Assembly: GCA_964547415.1 (NCBI GenBank)
Contig: CAZJNX010000004.1
Location: 1-49,331 of the forward strand
Direction: 5' to 3'
DNA: 49,331 bases
From: CAZJNX01 sp964547415
GTDB taxonomy: Bacteria > Pseudomonadota > Alphaproteobacteria > Rhizobiales > Amorphaceae
Below, one piece after another: positions 1-8,324 of the stretch (positions are counted from its first letter, which is position 1; every line of letters begins with the position of its first letter). The notes under the pieces are model-generated. The model was given only the letters and a program-made list of their open reading frames with translations. It was not told where the DNA came from and made no database searches. A program made the position numbers and the translations under genes.

Positions 1-1177
1 CGACCATCACGCCGGTGAGCCCGCCCGCCACGAAGATGACGAGCGCACCCGCCGCGTACAGCATCGGCACCGACAGGGTGACGCGGCCGACGAGAAGGGT
101 CGCGATGAAGCAGAAGATCTGGACGCCGGTCGGAATCGCCACGGCCTCCGACGCGGCCGAGAAGAAGGCGAGCGAGATCGTCGGCAGCCCTGTGGTGAAC
201 ATGTGGTGGACCCACAGGCCGAAGGACAGGAAGGCGGTGCCGACCGCCGACAGCACGATCCAGGAGTGGCCGACCATGGGCACGCGCGCGAAGGTCGGCA
301 CGACGGTGGCGACGATCGCGATCGAGGGGAGGAAGACGATGTAGACCTCCGGGTGGCCGAAGATCCAGAACAGGTGCTGCCACAGTATCGGGTCGCCGCC
401 CCGCTCCGGGTCGAAGAAGGGCCAGTCGAACGCCCGCTCGATCTCGAGGAGGAGGTCGCCCGCGATCAGCGGCGGGAAGGCGAACAGGATCATGCCCGCG
501 ACGACGAGGATGTACCAGCAGTAGAGCGGCATGAGGTTGAGCCGCATCCCCGGCGGGCGGGACTTCAGGACGCCGACGATGAGCTCCACCGCCGCGGCGA
601 TCGAGGCGATCTCGATGAAGCCGAGGCCGAGGAGCCAGACGTCCGCCCCCACCCCCATGAACATGGGCTCGGACGAGAGCGGCGGATACATGAACCAGCC
701 GCCCGTCGGCGCCGCCCCGAAGAACACCGAGCCACACACGAAGATGCCGCCGATGAGGAAGCACCAGAAGCCGAACGCCGACAGGCGCGGGAACGGCAGG
801 TCGCGGGCACCGAGGAGTTCGGGCAGGAGCAGGATCGACACCGCCTCGAAGATCGGCACGGCGAACAGGAACATCATCACCGTGCCGTGCAGGGTGAAGA
901 ACTGGTTGTAGAGGTCCGCCGAGAGAAAGTCGTTCTCCGGGAAGGCGAGCTGCAGGCGCATTGCGAGGGCGAGGAGCCCCGCGAAGGCGAAGAAGGCGAA
1001 CGCGCCGGCGATGTACCACATGCCGACGGTGTCGTTGTTGACGGCCGAGAAGTAGCGCCAACCCGTCGGCGTCTTCCAGACGGCGCGCAGGCGCTCCTCT
1101 TGCGCCGCACGCAGCTCCGGGTCGTCCTGGCACGCCGGATGCGGCCTGCGGGCAGTCGGAACGCGCTCCTCCATCAT
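1..1177 (-). CDS. ctaD: Cytochrome c oxidase subunit I, partial (3' end outside the window)
   Basis: Catalytic heme-copper subunit of a terminal oxidase in the inner membrane, reducing O2 and pumping protons. About 392 codons are visible. The first membrane segment starts near residue 53, after a soluble N-terminal stretch. A heme-ligand helix reads FFTLHGTVMMF, the CuB/tyrosine motif reads WIFGHPEVYI and the histidine pair reads WVHHMF, as in aa3/caa3 enzymes. The ATG at 1177 overlaps the TGA of coxB in an ATGA junction, so the two are probably translationally coupled. The remaining C-terminal part, which might include a fused subunit III, lies beyond base 1. Confidence 0.96.
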   Translation of the reverse strand, partial: MMEERVPTARRPHPACQDDPELRAAQEERLRAVWKTPTGWRYFSAVNNDTVGMWYIAGAFAFFAFAGLLALAMRLQLAFPENDFLSADLYNQFFTLHGTVMMFLFAVPIFEAVSILLLPELLGARDLPFPRLSAFGFWCFLIGGIFVCGSVFFGAAPTGGWFMYPPLSSEPMFMGVGADVWLLGLGFIEIASIAAAVELIVGVLKSRPPGMRLNLMPLYCWYILVVAGMILFAFPPLIAGDLLLEIERAFDWPFFDPERGGDPILWQHLFWIFGHPEVYIVFLPSIAIVATVVPTFARVPMVGHSWIVLSAVGTAFLSFGLWVHHMFTTGLPTISLAFFSAASEAVAIPTGVQIFCFIATLLVGRVTLSVPMLYAAGALVIFVAGGLTGVMV

Positions 1178-2190
1178 TCGAGCCCCGCGAGGTACGCGGC
1201 GATGAGGGCGATCTCCTCCTCGGGAAGCATCCCGAAGGCGGGCATCCGGACACCGGGCTTCACCTCGTCGGTCTCGGTGATGAAGCGGCGGAAGGCCTCC
1301 GGCCCCGTCGGCAGGAGGCCCGCCCCGATGGTGAGACGCGAGGCGACGTGGGTGAGGTCGGGCCCGACGCGCCCGTCCGCCGCCGTGCCGCGGATCGCGT
1401 GGCAGGCCCCGCAGCCCGTCGACAGGAAGAGGTCGAGGCCCGCGCGCCGCCGCTCGCCCTCGGGCGGGTCGGCGGGCTCTGCCTGGGCGGCGAGCCAGTC
1501 CTCGAAGGCGGCCGGCTCCATCACGACCACCGGGAAGGCCATGAGGGCGTGCGACTCGCCGCAGAACTCGGCGCACTGGCCACGGAAGACACCGGTCTCG
1601 GTGGGCAAGAGGCGGGTCACGTTGGTGCGGCCCGGCACCATGTCCATCTTGCCGCCGATCGCCGGCACCCAGAACGAGTGGATGACGTCGTCGGCGGTGA
1701 GTTCGACCCGGGCCGTCCGCCCCACCGGCAGGCGCAGCTCGTTGGGGACGGGAACGCTCTGTCCGTCCGGTCCCTCGTAGGCGATGCGCCACCACCAGCG
1801 CTCGCCCTTCGCCTCGAGGGTGAGGTCCGCGCCCGGGGCCGTCATGTCCTCCAGCATCAGGAGCCCGACCAGCAGCAGAAAAAACAGCACCACCGTCGGC
1901 AGGATCATCCCGCCGATCACGACGAAGCGGTTGGCGATCGTCTCGGAGTGACGGCCCTGGCGGATGCCGCTCGCGAACACCATGAGGCCGACGACGAGCA
2001 CCCAGATGACGACGGCGCCCGCCGCCATCACCCAGAAGAGATCGGCGACCGCCGCCGCGTCCCGCCCGGCCGGGGCGATCCAGGACTGCGGGCCGGTGCA
2101 GCCGCCCGCGAGCGCCGCGACCGCGCAGGCGGCGACGGCGCAGGCGGCCGGAAACGCGCGCCCCTTCCCCTGTCGGCCTCGCTCCGCCAT
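1174..2190 (-). CDS. coxB: Cytochrome c oxidase subunit II with C-terminal cytochrome c domain (caa3 type)
   Basis: 338 residues. It takes electrons from cytochrome c to the CuA centre and passes them to subunit I. The N-terminus is lipoprotein-like, with LAGGC placing Cys31 at the processing site, followed by two membrane helices (about residues 45-70 and 88-112). The cupredoxin domain carries the CuA signature QCAEFCGESHALM, and the last about 85 residues hold CGACH with a distal Met in RMPAFGM, that is a fused heme c. I chose the ATG at 2190; a longer in-frame reading upstream is low-complexity and overlaps the ASRT gene. Only 26 bases separate it from the upstream ASRT-like gene, so it may share that transcript. 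Confidence 0.95.
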   Translation of the reverse strand: MAERGRQGKGRAFPAACAVAACAVAALAGGCTGPQSWIAPAGRDAAAVADLFWVMAAGAVVIWVLVVGLMVFASGIRQGRHSETIANRFVVIGGMILPTVVLFFLLLVGLLMLEDMTAPGADLTLEAKGERWWWRIAYEGPDGQSVPVPNELRLPVGRTARVELTADDVIHSFWVPAIGGKMDMVPGRTNVTRLLPTETGVFRGQCAEFCGESHALMAFPVVVMEPAAFEDWLAAQAEPADPPEGERRRAGLDLFLSTGCGACHAIRGTAADGRVGPDLTHVASRLTIGAGLLPTGPEAFRRFITETDEVKPGVRMPAFGMLPEEEIALIAAYLAGLE

Positions 2191-2216
2191 CGGCCGGTCC
2201 GCCGGGCCGTCCGCGC

Positions 2217-2594
2217 TCAGCCGCCCGCCGGGAAGGCGAGCGTGGTGAGGAGGCCGAGGGCGGGCTGGCGGGTGTCGAGCCGCGTGTGCTGGACGACGAC
2301 CGGGCCCGAGGCACGCACCACGCTCGAGAAGTCCGTGTCCCGCGGCACGGGCTCGGGATCGGCGAGGTCGTTGAAGCGCACGTGGCGGGTGCGCCGGGCC
2401 GGCACGGTGAAGCGGTAGGGGCCGGCCGGCTCCCTCTCGGCGAAGTAAAGGGTGAGCGCGACGGCGACGTCCGCGTCCCCCGCGTTGAGGACGCACACGG
2501 TCTCGTGGCTTTCGAGTGCGCGGCCCTCCCCCGTGCTCCCGCCCGGGATGTAGCCCTCCGCGATCGCCCACAGGGTGCGCCCGGGAACGGTCAC
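2217..2594 (-). CDS. Anabaena sensory rhodopsin transducer-like protein (PF07100 family)
   Basis: 125 residues, the usual full length of the family. Very close in pattern to the soluble ASRT protein: WAIAEGYIP near the start, SHETVCVLNAGD in the middle, then VPARRTRHVRFNDL, DTDFSSV and VVVQHTRLD. The family forms small beta-sandwich proteins proposed to bind sugars or other small ligands; most members live in organisms without the rhodopsin, and none is seen here. The start is GTG at 2594 inside a GTGA overlap with the stop of the PCC-domain gene, so the pair is coupled. Possible role: a ligand-sensing partner for the decayed sugar-acid genes at 3.2-5.2 kb, or for the oxidase downstream. The family call is firm, the role is inference. 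Confidence 0.93.
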   Translation of the reverse strand: MTVPGRTLWAIAEGYIPGGSTGEGRALESHETVCVLNAGDADVAVALTLYFAEREPAGPYRFTVPARRTRHVRFNDLADPEPVPRDTDFSSVVRASGPVVVQHTRLDTRQPALGLLTTLAFPAGG

Positions 2595-3067
2595 GGCGAC
2601 GCCCCGATGTCGATGAGGGGAAGACCCGTCGCCTCGTCGTGGCGGCGGCGAAGGTGGGCGGGATGCTCCGTCAGCACCACTTCGAGGGTGGGCCGGACGC
2701 GCGCCTCCATCAGGTGGCCGCCGAGCGCCGTGCCGTCCCGCCGGGAGACCACCACGTGGGGGTGGAGCTTCGCCTCGCCGTCGACGAGGGCGACGTCGCC
2801 GAGGAAGGCGACCACCTCCACCGGCTCCGTCACGGGGATGCGCTCGTCGTCCCTGGTCTCCACGTCGAAGAAGCCGAGGACGGCCTCCGAGAAGGCGCCG
2901 ATGCCGGTGAGGGCGCTCGCCGACAGCCCGTTCTCCCGGGAAAAGCGGGTGAGGCCCTCCACCACCTCCTCGCCGGTGTCGAAGACGACGGCGAAGGTGT
3001 GTGGCGGACCCTCGGACAGGAGCTTGGAGCGCATCGGGGCCGTCCGTGGCGGGCCGGCGGCGGTCAT
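2591..3067 (-). CDS. PCC/PPC domain protein (DUF296 family)
   Basis: About 158 residues from ATG 3067; a second ATG at 3034 (beginning MRSKLL) aligns better with the family start and may be the real one. The core matches the plants-and-prokaryotes conserved domain: FAVVFDTGEEVVEGL, ALTGIGAFSEAVLGFFD, VAFLGDVAL, then a metal-site-like LHPHVVVSRRDG and GGHLMEA. Bacterial members are small trimeric proteins, some with DNA-binding or metal-binding roles, mostly uncharacterised. It is the first gene of the unit reading on through the ASRT-like gene to coxB and ctaD. The palindrome at 3118-3138 lies just upstream. Confidence 0.88.
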   Translation of the reverse strand: MTAAGPPRTAPMRSKLLSEGPPHTFAVVFDTGEEVVEGLTRFSRENGLSASALTGIGAFSEAVLGFFDVETRDDERIPVTEPVEVVAFLGDVALVDGEAKLHPHVVVSRRDGTALGGHLMEARVRPTLEVVLTEHPAHLRRRHDEATGLPLIDIGASP

Positions 3068-3117
3068 GTGCCGGCACAAGGAAAATCATCTTACGCCGGC
3101 AACGCCCCCGCCCCCGG

Positions 3118-3138
3118 CCGGTTCCGGACCGGAACCGG
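3118..3138. promoter_or_regulatory. Perfect palindrome, possible operator
   Basis: Arms CCGGTTCCGG and CCGGAACCGG flank a single A. It lies in the divergent gap between the PCC-domain gene (minus) and the SDR start (plus), where a dimeric regulator would control both. No regulator gene is adjacent. It could also form a hairpin in RNA, but there is no T-run and it precedes genes rather than ending them. Confidence 0.5.
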
Positions 3139-3171
3139 AGCCCGCGGGGCGGGCTTCATCCTCGGGGGGCG

Positions 3172-3333
3172 ATGAAAAGGGAGGTTTCCGTGGCCCGGGA
3201 CGTGACGAGGGCGGCGCGGCCGCCGGCGCGACGCGCGCGGCGGGACGGTCCCGCGGTGGTGGTGACGGGGGCCTCGGCGGGCGTCGGCCGGGCGACGGCC
3301 CTCGCGCTGGCGCGGGAGGGGGCGCGGATCGGC
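3172..3333 (+). pseudogene. Short-chain dehydrogenase, N-terminal fragment only
   Basis: From ATG 3172 about 54 residues are readable, ending in the Rossmann start VVVTGASAGVGRATALALAREGARIG-like pattern (TGASAGVGRA is the cofactor loop of SDR enzymes). Coding sense stops abruptly near 3330, where the sequence becomes the complement of a minus-strand dehydrogenase fragment. The catalytic YxxxK region is absent. The join is consistent with an inversion/deletion, or a misassembly. Confidence 0.75.
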
Positions 3334-3855
3334 CATCGCCACGCCGTAGGTCTCGGCGGAGAAGCCGAAGGCGCCCGCCATCCCGCAGCAGCCCGACGGG
3401 GCGATCTCGAAGTCGATGCCGAGGCGTTCCAGGAGCGCCCGCTCGCCCGCGTCCCGAAGCACCGCGTGGTGGTTGCAGTGGATCTGCACGAGGGCGCGGC
3501 CGCCCCCCGCAACGGCCGCTCCGTCCCCCCAGGCGAGGGCGAAGCGGTCCGGATCCTCCATCACGAAGTCCGCGAAGTAGCGGGTCTGGGCGGACAGGAG
3601 GCGTGCGGACGGATCCTTCGGGAAGAGGTTGAGGAGCTCGTCCCTGAAGGCGGCGGCGCAGGCCGGCTCCACGGTGACGATGGGCGTTGCGAGCGCGATC
3701 TCCCCCGCGAGCGCGTCGAGGGTGCGCAGCCACAGCGCCTTCGCCGTGTCGAGCATCCCCTCCTCTTAGAGCGCGCGGCCGCAGCACAGCCGGGACGGCG
3801 GCAGAACCACGTGGTATCCCGCCCGCTCGAGGACGTCGGCCGCCGCGGCAAGCGG
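3325..3855 (-). pseudogene. C-terminal CCG-domain fragment of an FAD/Fe-S D-2-hydroxyacid dehydrogenase
   Basis: Readable on the minus strand as DVLERAGYHVVLPPSRLCCG, then after an in-frame TAA at 3766-3768 as EGMLDTAKALW through IVTVEPAC, QTRYFADFVM, ALVQIHCNHHAVL and IAPSGCCGMAGAFGFS. These are the paired cysteine-rich CCG motifs of the C-terminal half of D-lactate/glycolate-type membrane dehydrogenases. The TAA falls where relatives have Tyr (CGR-x-LY). The fragment ends at about 3330, directly abutting the SDR fragment. It belongs with the FAD-domain piece at 3890-4976; the middle, including the 4Fe-4S ferredoxin part, is missing. Confidence 0.82.
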
Positions 3856-3889
3856 GCCGGGGCCTCGGCCTCCTCGCCGGTGTCGCCGC

Positions 3890-4976
3890 AAAACTCGACG
3901 ACGCGCCAGGCGCGACCGGGCGGCAGGAGGCCGAGCTTGTCCTCGTGGAGGTGCACGGCGTGCATGGCCTCGACGAGAAAGCGGTCGATGCCCTCGATGG
4001 CGAGCGGGTCGTGGCCGCGGCCCTCCGGCACCGCGTCGGCGGCGGAAAAGACGTCCTCGAAGCCGAGGAGGCAGAGGGAGCGGTCCGGCGGGCTCGGGAT
4101 CAGCCGCACCGTCGCCGACAGGGCGATCACGCACGTCCCCTCCGTGCCGACGAGCGCGCGGGCGCGGTCGAAGCCGTTCTCCGGCAGCAGCGCGTCGAGG
4201 TCCGCGTAGCCCGACACGCGGCGCGGGATGTCCGGAAAGCCGTGGCGCAGCGCCTCCCCGTAACGGTCGCGGAAAGCCTGAAGGGCGCGGACGATCTCCG
4301 CCCGCCGGCCGCCCGCGGTGCGGATCTCCGCGCGCGCCGCGCCGTCGGTGGCGCCGACGGTCATGCGCGCGCCGTCGTCGGCGAGGACCTCGAGGGCGAC
4401 CGCGTTGTCGGCCGTGCGGCGGCCCACGACCGAAGGGACTCCGCAGGAGTCGTTGCCGATCCTCCCGCCGAGGGTGCAGCGGTCGTGGGTGGCGGGATCG
4501 GGCCCGAAGGTCGGGCCGTGCCGCTCCGCCTCCGCCCGCAGGACGTCCAGGATGCAGCCCGGTTCCACCCGGGCGAGGCGCCGCTCCGGGTCGATCGCGG
4601 CCACCCGGTCGAGATGGCGCGAGAAGTCGATGACGACGGCCGCGGTGCAGCCCTGCCCGGCGAGGCTGGTGCCCCCGCCGCGGGACAGCACCGGCACGCC
4701 GTGCCGCCGGCAGAGCGCGACGGGCGCCACCACGTCCTCTGCCGACTGCGGCAGGACGACGCCGATCGGCACCTGCCGGTCGTTGGAGGCGTCCGTGGCG
4801 TAGAGCGCCCGCTCCCCGTCCGAGAAGCGCACCTCCCCCGCCACCCTCTCGGCGCGTTCCCGGGCAAGGGCGGTGACGTCCGCCTCGCCCGTGTCGGCGG
4901 ACGCCTTGACGATCCGGCCCGTCGGGCCCCGCTCCTCCCGCCGTCCGGGGCGCATCGGGATGCCGGTATCGGTCAT
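3890..4976 (-). pseudogene. FAD-linked oxidase domain of the same D-2-hydroxyacid dehydrogenase
   Basis: Starts at ATG 4976 (MTDTGIP). Shows the FAD_binding_4 pattern: SRGGGTSLAGQG, VIDFSRHLDRV, VEPGCILDVL, GGRIGNDSCG, then LVGTEGTCVIALSATVRLIP, and the lid domain up to VVEFCGDTGEEAEA. Family proteins are roughly 900-1000 residues with FAD, ferredoxin and CCG parts; here sense is lost near 3890 and resumes in another frame in the CCG domain. So several hundred residues have been deleted and no working enzyme can be made. The preserved FAD fold suggests recent loss. Confidence 0.85.
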
Positions 4977-5019
4977 CGTCACCTCCGGATGGGCGCGGCG
5001 GATCGGGGGCGGGTCGGGC

Positions 5020-5210
5020 CGCGAGGCGCCGCGCCTCGGCCTCCCTGAGGGCGAGGCCGTTGCCAGGGCGGTCGAGGTCGGCGCTGACGGCCCCGTCCCG
5101 GGCGACGGGCGCGCCCTCGAACAGCCGCTGCTCGAAGCGGACGCGGTCGTGGAACCACTCGAGGTGGACGAGGCCCTCCGCGGCGAGCTCTCCCTCCGGC
5201 GGGGCGGGGC
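5020..5210 (-). pseudogene. Enolase-superfamily (mandelate racemase-like) C-terminal fragment
   Basis: About 60 residues, readable as GELAAEGLVHLEWFHDRVRF, then LFEGAPVARDGAVSADLDRP and GNGLALREAEA. This is the typical end of sugar-acid dehydratase/racemase proteins (HxEWFHDH region, then a G-PGLG-L motif). Upstream of 5210 sense is lost and there is no in-frame stop at the expected end. With the neighbouring dehydrogenase and SDR pieces it suggests a lost sugar-acid or hydroxyacid pathway. Confidence 0.65.
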
Positions 5211-5386
5211 GAGGGTGCCGTTTCCGGGACGACGGTGCGCTGCCATGGAAGCGGAAAACCTGCCGCGCCCCCTTCGTTCCGGCGGTCGCACCCGCCTCGG
5301 CGCGATGTGGGCCCCATCGCCCCCGACGGACCGGCGCGCCCGCGTCCCTCACGGGGGACGAGGGCGAGCATCGCCCGGTCGCGCGG

Positions 5387-6235
5387 TCAGCCCGATTGCG
5401 GCTCGCCCTTGCCGAAGAAGTCCCGGGCGAGGATGCGGCAGATCCAGTCGACGATCACCTCGTAGCCCGCCTCGCCCACCTCCGGGGTGGCGAGGGTCGG
5501 GTCGCCGATGGAGCCGACCGGGGTGAGCGCCTTGTAGCTGCGCGTCGGGTAGAACAGGCCCCCGCCCGTCTTCATGTGCTCCGGGCTCTGGATCTTCCTG
5601 AGGTCCTCCGGCTCCAGGTAGAAGGCCTTCCCCTTCGACACGTCCACGAGCTCCGGGTGGGTGACGAGGAGGCGCGCCGTCTCCCCCTCCCCGCCGTGGG
5701 ATTCGCCCTTGCGGCTCAGGCCGAGGCCCGCCGCGTAGGCCTTCGCGAGTTCCACCATCCAGTTCATGACCACGACGGTGAGGTCCTCCGTCTGCGAGAC
5801 GAGGTCCTGGGCGGCCGTCATCATCTGGGGCAGGTTGCCGTCGTGGCCGTGGACGAGGGCGACGTTCCGGAAGCCGTGGGCGTGGAGGCTGAGGACCACC
5901 TCCCGGATGACGGCGATGAGCGTGGCGGAGGTGAGCGTCACGGTGCCCGGAAAGCCCATGTGGAAGGGCGAGACGCCGAAGGGGATCACGGGGCCGACGA
6001 CCACCGGACAGCCCATGGCCTCGAGCTGGCGGGCGGCGCGGCGGCAGATCTCGCGGGCCTCGAAGGCGTCGGTGCCGAGGGGGAGGTGGGCGCCGTGGTC
6101 CTCCGTGGCGCCGACGGGCAGGAGCAGCGTGGTGGTGCGCGTCAGCGCCTCGGCCACCTCCGCGCTCGTCATCTCCGTCAGCGTCTTCGGCCCGCGGATG
6201 ACGTAAAGGACGTCGTCGTCGTCAGGCTGCGGCAT
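5387..6235 (-). CDS. Creatininase-family amidohydrolase
   Basis: 282 residues. The family opens cyclic or linear amides using two metal ions. The metal-site motifs are visible: GATEDHGAHLPLGTD near residue 42, HGFRNVALVHGHDGN near 120 and SHGGEGETARLL near 180. Last gene of the minus-strand operon, overlapping the 3' end of hyuA by 14 bases. Together with an ATP-dependent hydantoinase this resembles creatinine/N-methylhydantoin-type catabolism, but the family also contains enzymes on other amides, so the substrate is open. Confidence 0.9.
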   Translation of the reverse strand: MPQPDDDDVLYVIRGPKTLTEMTSAEVAEALTRTTTLLLPVGATEDHGAHLPLGTDAFEAREICRRAARQLEAMGCPVVVGPVIPFGVSPFHMGFPGTVTLTSATLIAVIREVVLSLHAHGFRNVALVHGHDGNLPQMMTAAQDLVSQTEDLTVVVMNWMVELAKAYAAGLGLSRKGESHGGEGETARLLVTHPELVDVSKGKAFYLEPEDLRKIQSPEHMKTGGGLFYPTRSYKALTPVGSIGDPTLATPEVGEAGYEVIVDWICRILARDFFGKGEPQSG

Positions 6236-8324
6236 CGGCCGTCCCCTCCCGTGCCGCCGGCCGGGCGGCGTCGAGCTCGATGACGAGGTTGCCGGAGGCG
6301 TCGGCCCGGGCGAAGGCCCCCGGCGGCACGAGGGTCGTGGCGTCCGGGTCGATGACGATGGCCGGCCCCGCGACGCCCGCGGCCGCCGCCGCTCGCGTCA
6401 CGAGGGGCGCGTCCACGAAGCCCGTGTCCGGGCCGAAGAAGGCGCGCTGGACCGTGTGCCCCGCGTCCGCGGCGCCGGGCGGGGCGGCGGGGATGCCGGC
6501 GGCCGGGGCGCCGAGGCCGTAGGCGACTTCGAGGGCGGTGAAGGCGATCGGCTCTCCCGCGGGTGCGACGAAGCGGAAGACGCGGTCGTGCTCGGCCTCG
6601 AAGGCGGCGCGGGCGGCGGCGAGGGTGAGGGCGTCGGCCCGGCCGAGGTCGATCACGAGGTCGGAGGACTGGCCCACGTAGCGCATCCGGGCCGACAGGC
6701 GGGCCGTGCCGTCCGCCCTGCCGAGCTCGTCCCGGGCGGCGGCGACGAGCCCGTCCGCCGTCGTGCGCGCGGCCGCGATGGCCGCCTCGTCGAGGCCGCG
6801 GCGGAAGGCGATGGACTTGTGGATCGTCACTTCCGCGGCGAGGAGGCCGGCCGCGGAGAACACGCCGGGCGAGGGCGGGACGATCACCCGCCGCGCGCCG
6901 AGCGCCGCGGCGATTCCCGCGGCGAACAGGGGCCCGTTGCCGCCGAAGGCGAAGATCGAGAAGTCCCGGGGGTCGCGGCCCCGTTCGGTGGTGACGGCGC
7001 GGATCGCCTGGATCATCGCCATGCAGGCGAGGCGCCACACGCCGTGGGCCGCCGCCTCCGCCGCCTCGCCGAGGGGGCCGGCGAGCTGCCCTTCGCACGC
7101 CGAGACCGCCGCATCCCGGGACAGGCTGAGGGTGCCGCCCGCGATGCTCGTCTCCGACAGGTAGCCGAGGACGAGGTTGAGGTCGGTCACGGTGAGCGCC
7201 GCCCCGCCGCGGCCGTAGCACACCGGGCCCGGGTCGGCGCCGGCCGAGCGCGGGCCCACCTTCGGCACGCCCGCCGCGTCGAGGGACACGATGGAGCCGC
7301 CCCCCGCCCCCACCTCGGCGAGGTCGACCGCGGGCACGCGGAGGGTGTAGCCGCCGCCCGACAGGAGCCGCTCGGTCTGCAGCATCTCCCCGCCCACCTG
7401 GAACTCGGTCGCCTTCAGGATGGTGCCGTCCTCGACCATGGCGGCCTTCGCCGTCGTCCCGCCGATGTCGAGGGTGATGAGCCGCTCCGCCCCCGCCCGG
7501 GCCGCGACCGCGGCCGCACCCACGACGCCCGCCGCAGGCCCGCTCTCGATGATGTTGACGGGCGCCTCGGCGGCGAGCTCGGCCGGGATGAGGCCGCCGT
7601 TCGACTGCATGAAGAAGAGCGGCGCATCGAACCCGGCATCGGCGAGGACGCCCTCAAGCCGCGCCACGTAGCGGCGGATGACGGGGCGCACGTAGGCGTT
7701 GACGACGGTGGTGGAGGTGCGCGGGTACTCGCCGATCTCCGGCAGGAGGACGTGGCTCAGCGAGATGTCCGCCGCCGGGTGGACGTCGGCGAGGATCTCG
7801 GCCACCCGCCGCTCGTGGGACCCGTCCGCGTAGGCATTGACGAGGCAGACGGCGACGGACTCCACGCCCGCCGCCTTCAGGACCCGCGCCGCCTCGACGA
7901 CGGAGGCCCCGTCGAGGGGCTCGTCCACCGTGCCGTCGACGCGGACGCGCTCGACGACGGTGCGGCGCCAGCGGCGGGGCACCAGCGGCTTCGGCTTCTC
8001 CCAGGACAGGTCGTAGAGCCGCGGCATCCTGAGGTCGCGGATCTCGAGGACGTCGCGGAAGCCGCGGGTGGTGACGAGGCCCGTGCGCGCCCCCGTCCGC
8101 TCGATCAGCGTGTTGGAGCCGAGGGTTGTGGCGTGGAGCACCTGCGCGATCGAGGCGGGTGGCACGCCGCTGTTCGCGATCAGCGCGGAAAGGCCCTCGG
8201 CGATGGCGCGGGCGTGGTCGTCCGGCGAGGTGAGCGTCTTGTGGGTGTGGGCGACACCCTTTCCGTCCACCAGCACGAAGTCGGTGAAGGTGCCGCCGAT
8301 GTCGATGGCGAGCCGCGCGCTCAT
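6222..8324 (-). CDS. hyuA: N-methylhydantoinase/5-oxoprolinase subunit A
   Basis: 700 residues, normal for the family. Subunit A binds ATP and phosphorylates the cyclic amide so that subunit B can open it. The N-terminal actin-like fold shows AIDIGGTFTDFVLVDG at residues 5-20, and LITLDIGGTTAKAAMVEDG begins the main hydantoinase A domain. The C-terminal domain ends before the downstream creatininase start. The ATG at 8324 overlaps the hyuB stop as ATGA. Could also be called an acetone-carboxylase-beta homologue, but pairing with hyuB favours hydantoinase. Confidence 0.95.
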   Translation of the reverse strand: MSARLAIDIGGTFTDFVLVDGKGVAHTHKTLTSPDDHARAIAEGLSALIANSGVPPASIAQVLHATTLGSNTLIERTGARTGLVTTRGFRDVLEIRDLRMPRLYDLSWEKPKPLVPRRWRRTVVERVRVDGTVDEPLDGASVVEAARVLKAAGVESVAVCLVNAYADGSHERRVAEILADVHPAADISLSHVLLPEIGEYPRTSTTVVNAYVRPVIRRYVARLEGVLADAGFDAPLFFMQSNGGLIPAELAAEAPVNIIESGPAAGVVGAAAVAARAGAERLITLDIGGTTAKAAMVEDGTILKATEFQVGGEMLQTERLLSGGGYTLRVPAVDLAEVGAGGGSIVSLDAAGVPKVGPRSAGADPGPVCYGRGGAALTVTDLNLVLGYLSETSIAGGTLSLSRDAAVSACEGQLAGPLGEAAEAAAHGVWRLACMAMIQAIRAVTTERGRDPRDFSIFAFGGNGPLFAAGIAAALGARRVIVPPSPGVFSAAGLLAAEVTIHKSIAFRRGLDEAAIAAARTTADGLVAAARDELGRADGTARLSARMRYVGQSSDLVIDLGRADALTLAAARAAFEAEHDRVFRFVAPAGEPIAFTALEVAYGLGAPAAGIPAAPPGAADAGHTVQRAFFGPDTGFVDAPLVTRAAAAAGVAGPAIVIDPDATTLVPPGAFARADASGNLVIELDAARPAAREGTADAAA

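Noticed and set aside
203..2418. Long plus-strand open frames over the oxidase genes
   Set aside because: They are the antisense of coxB and ctaD, rich in Arg, Gly and Glu, with no family pattern; expected at this GC content.
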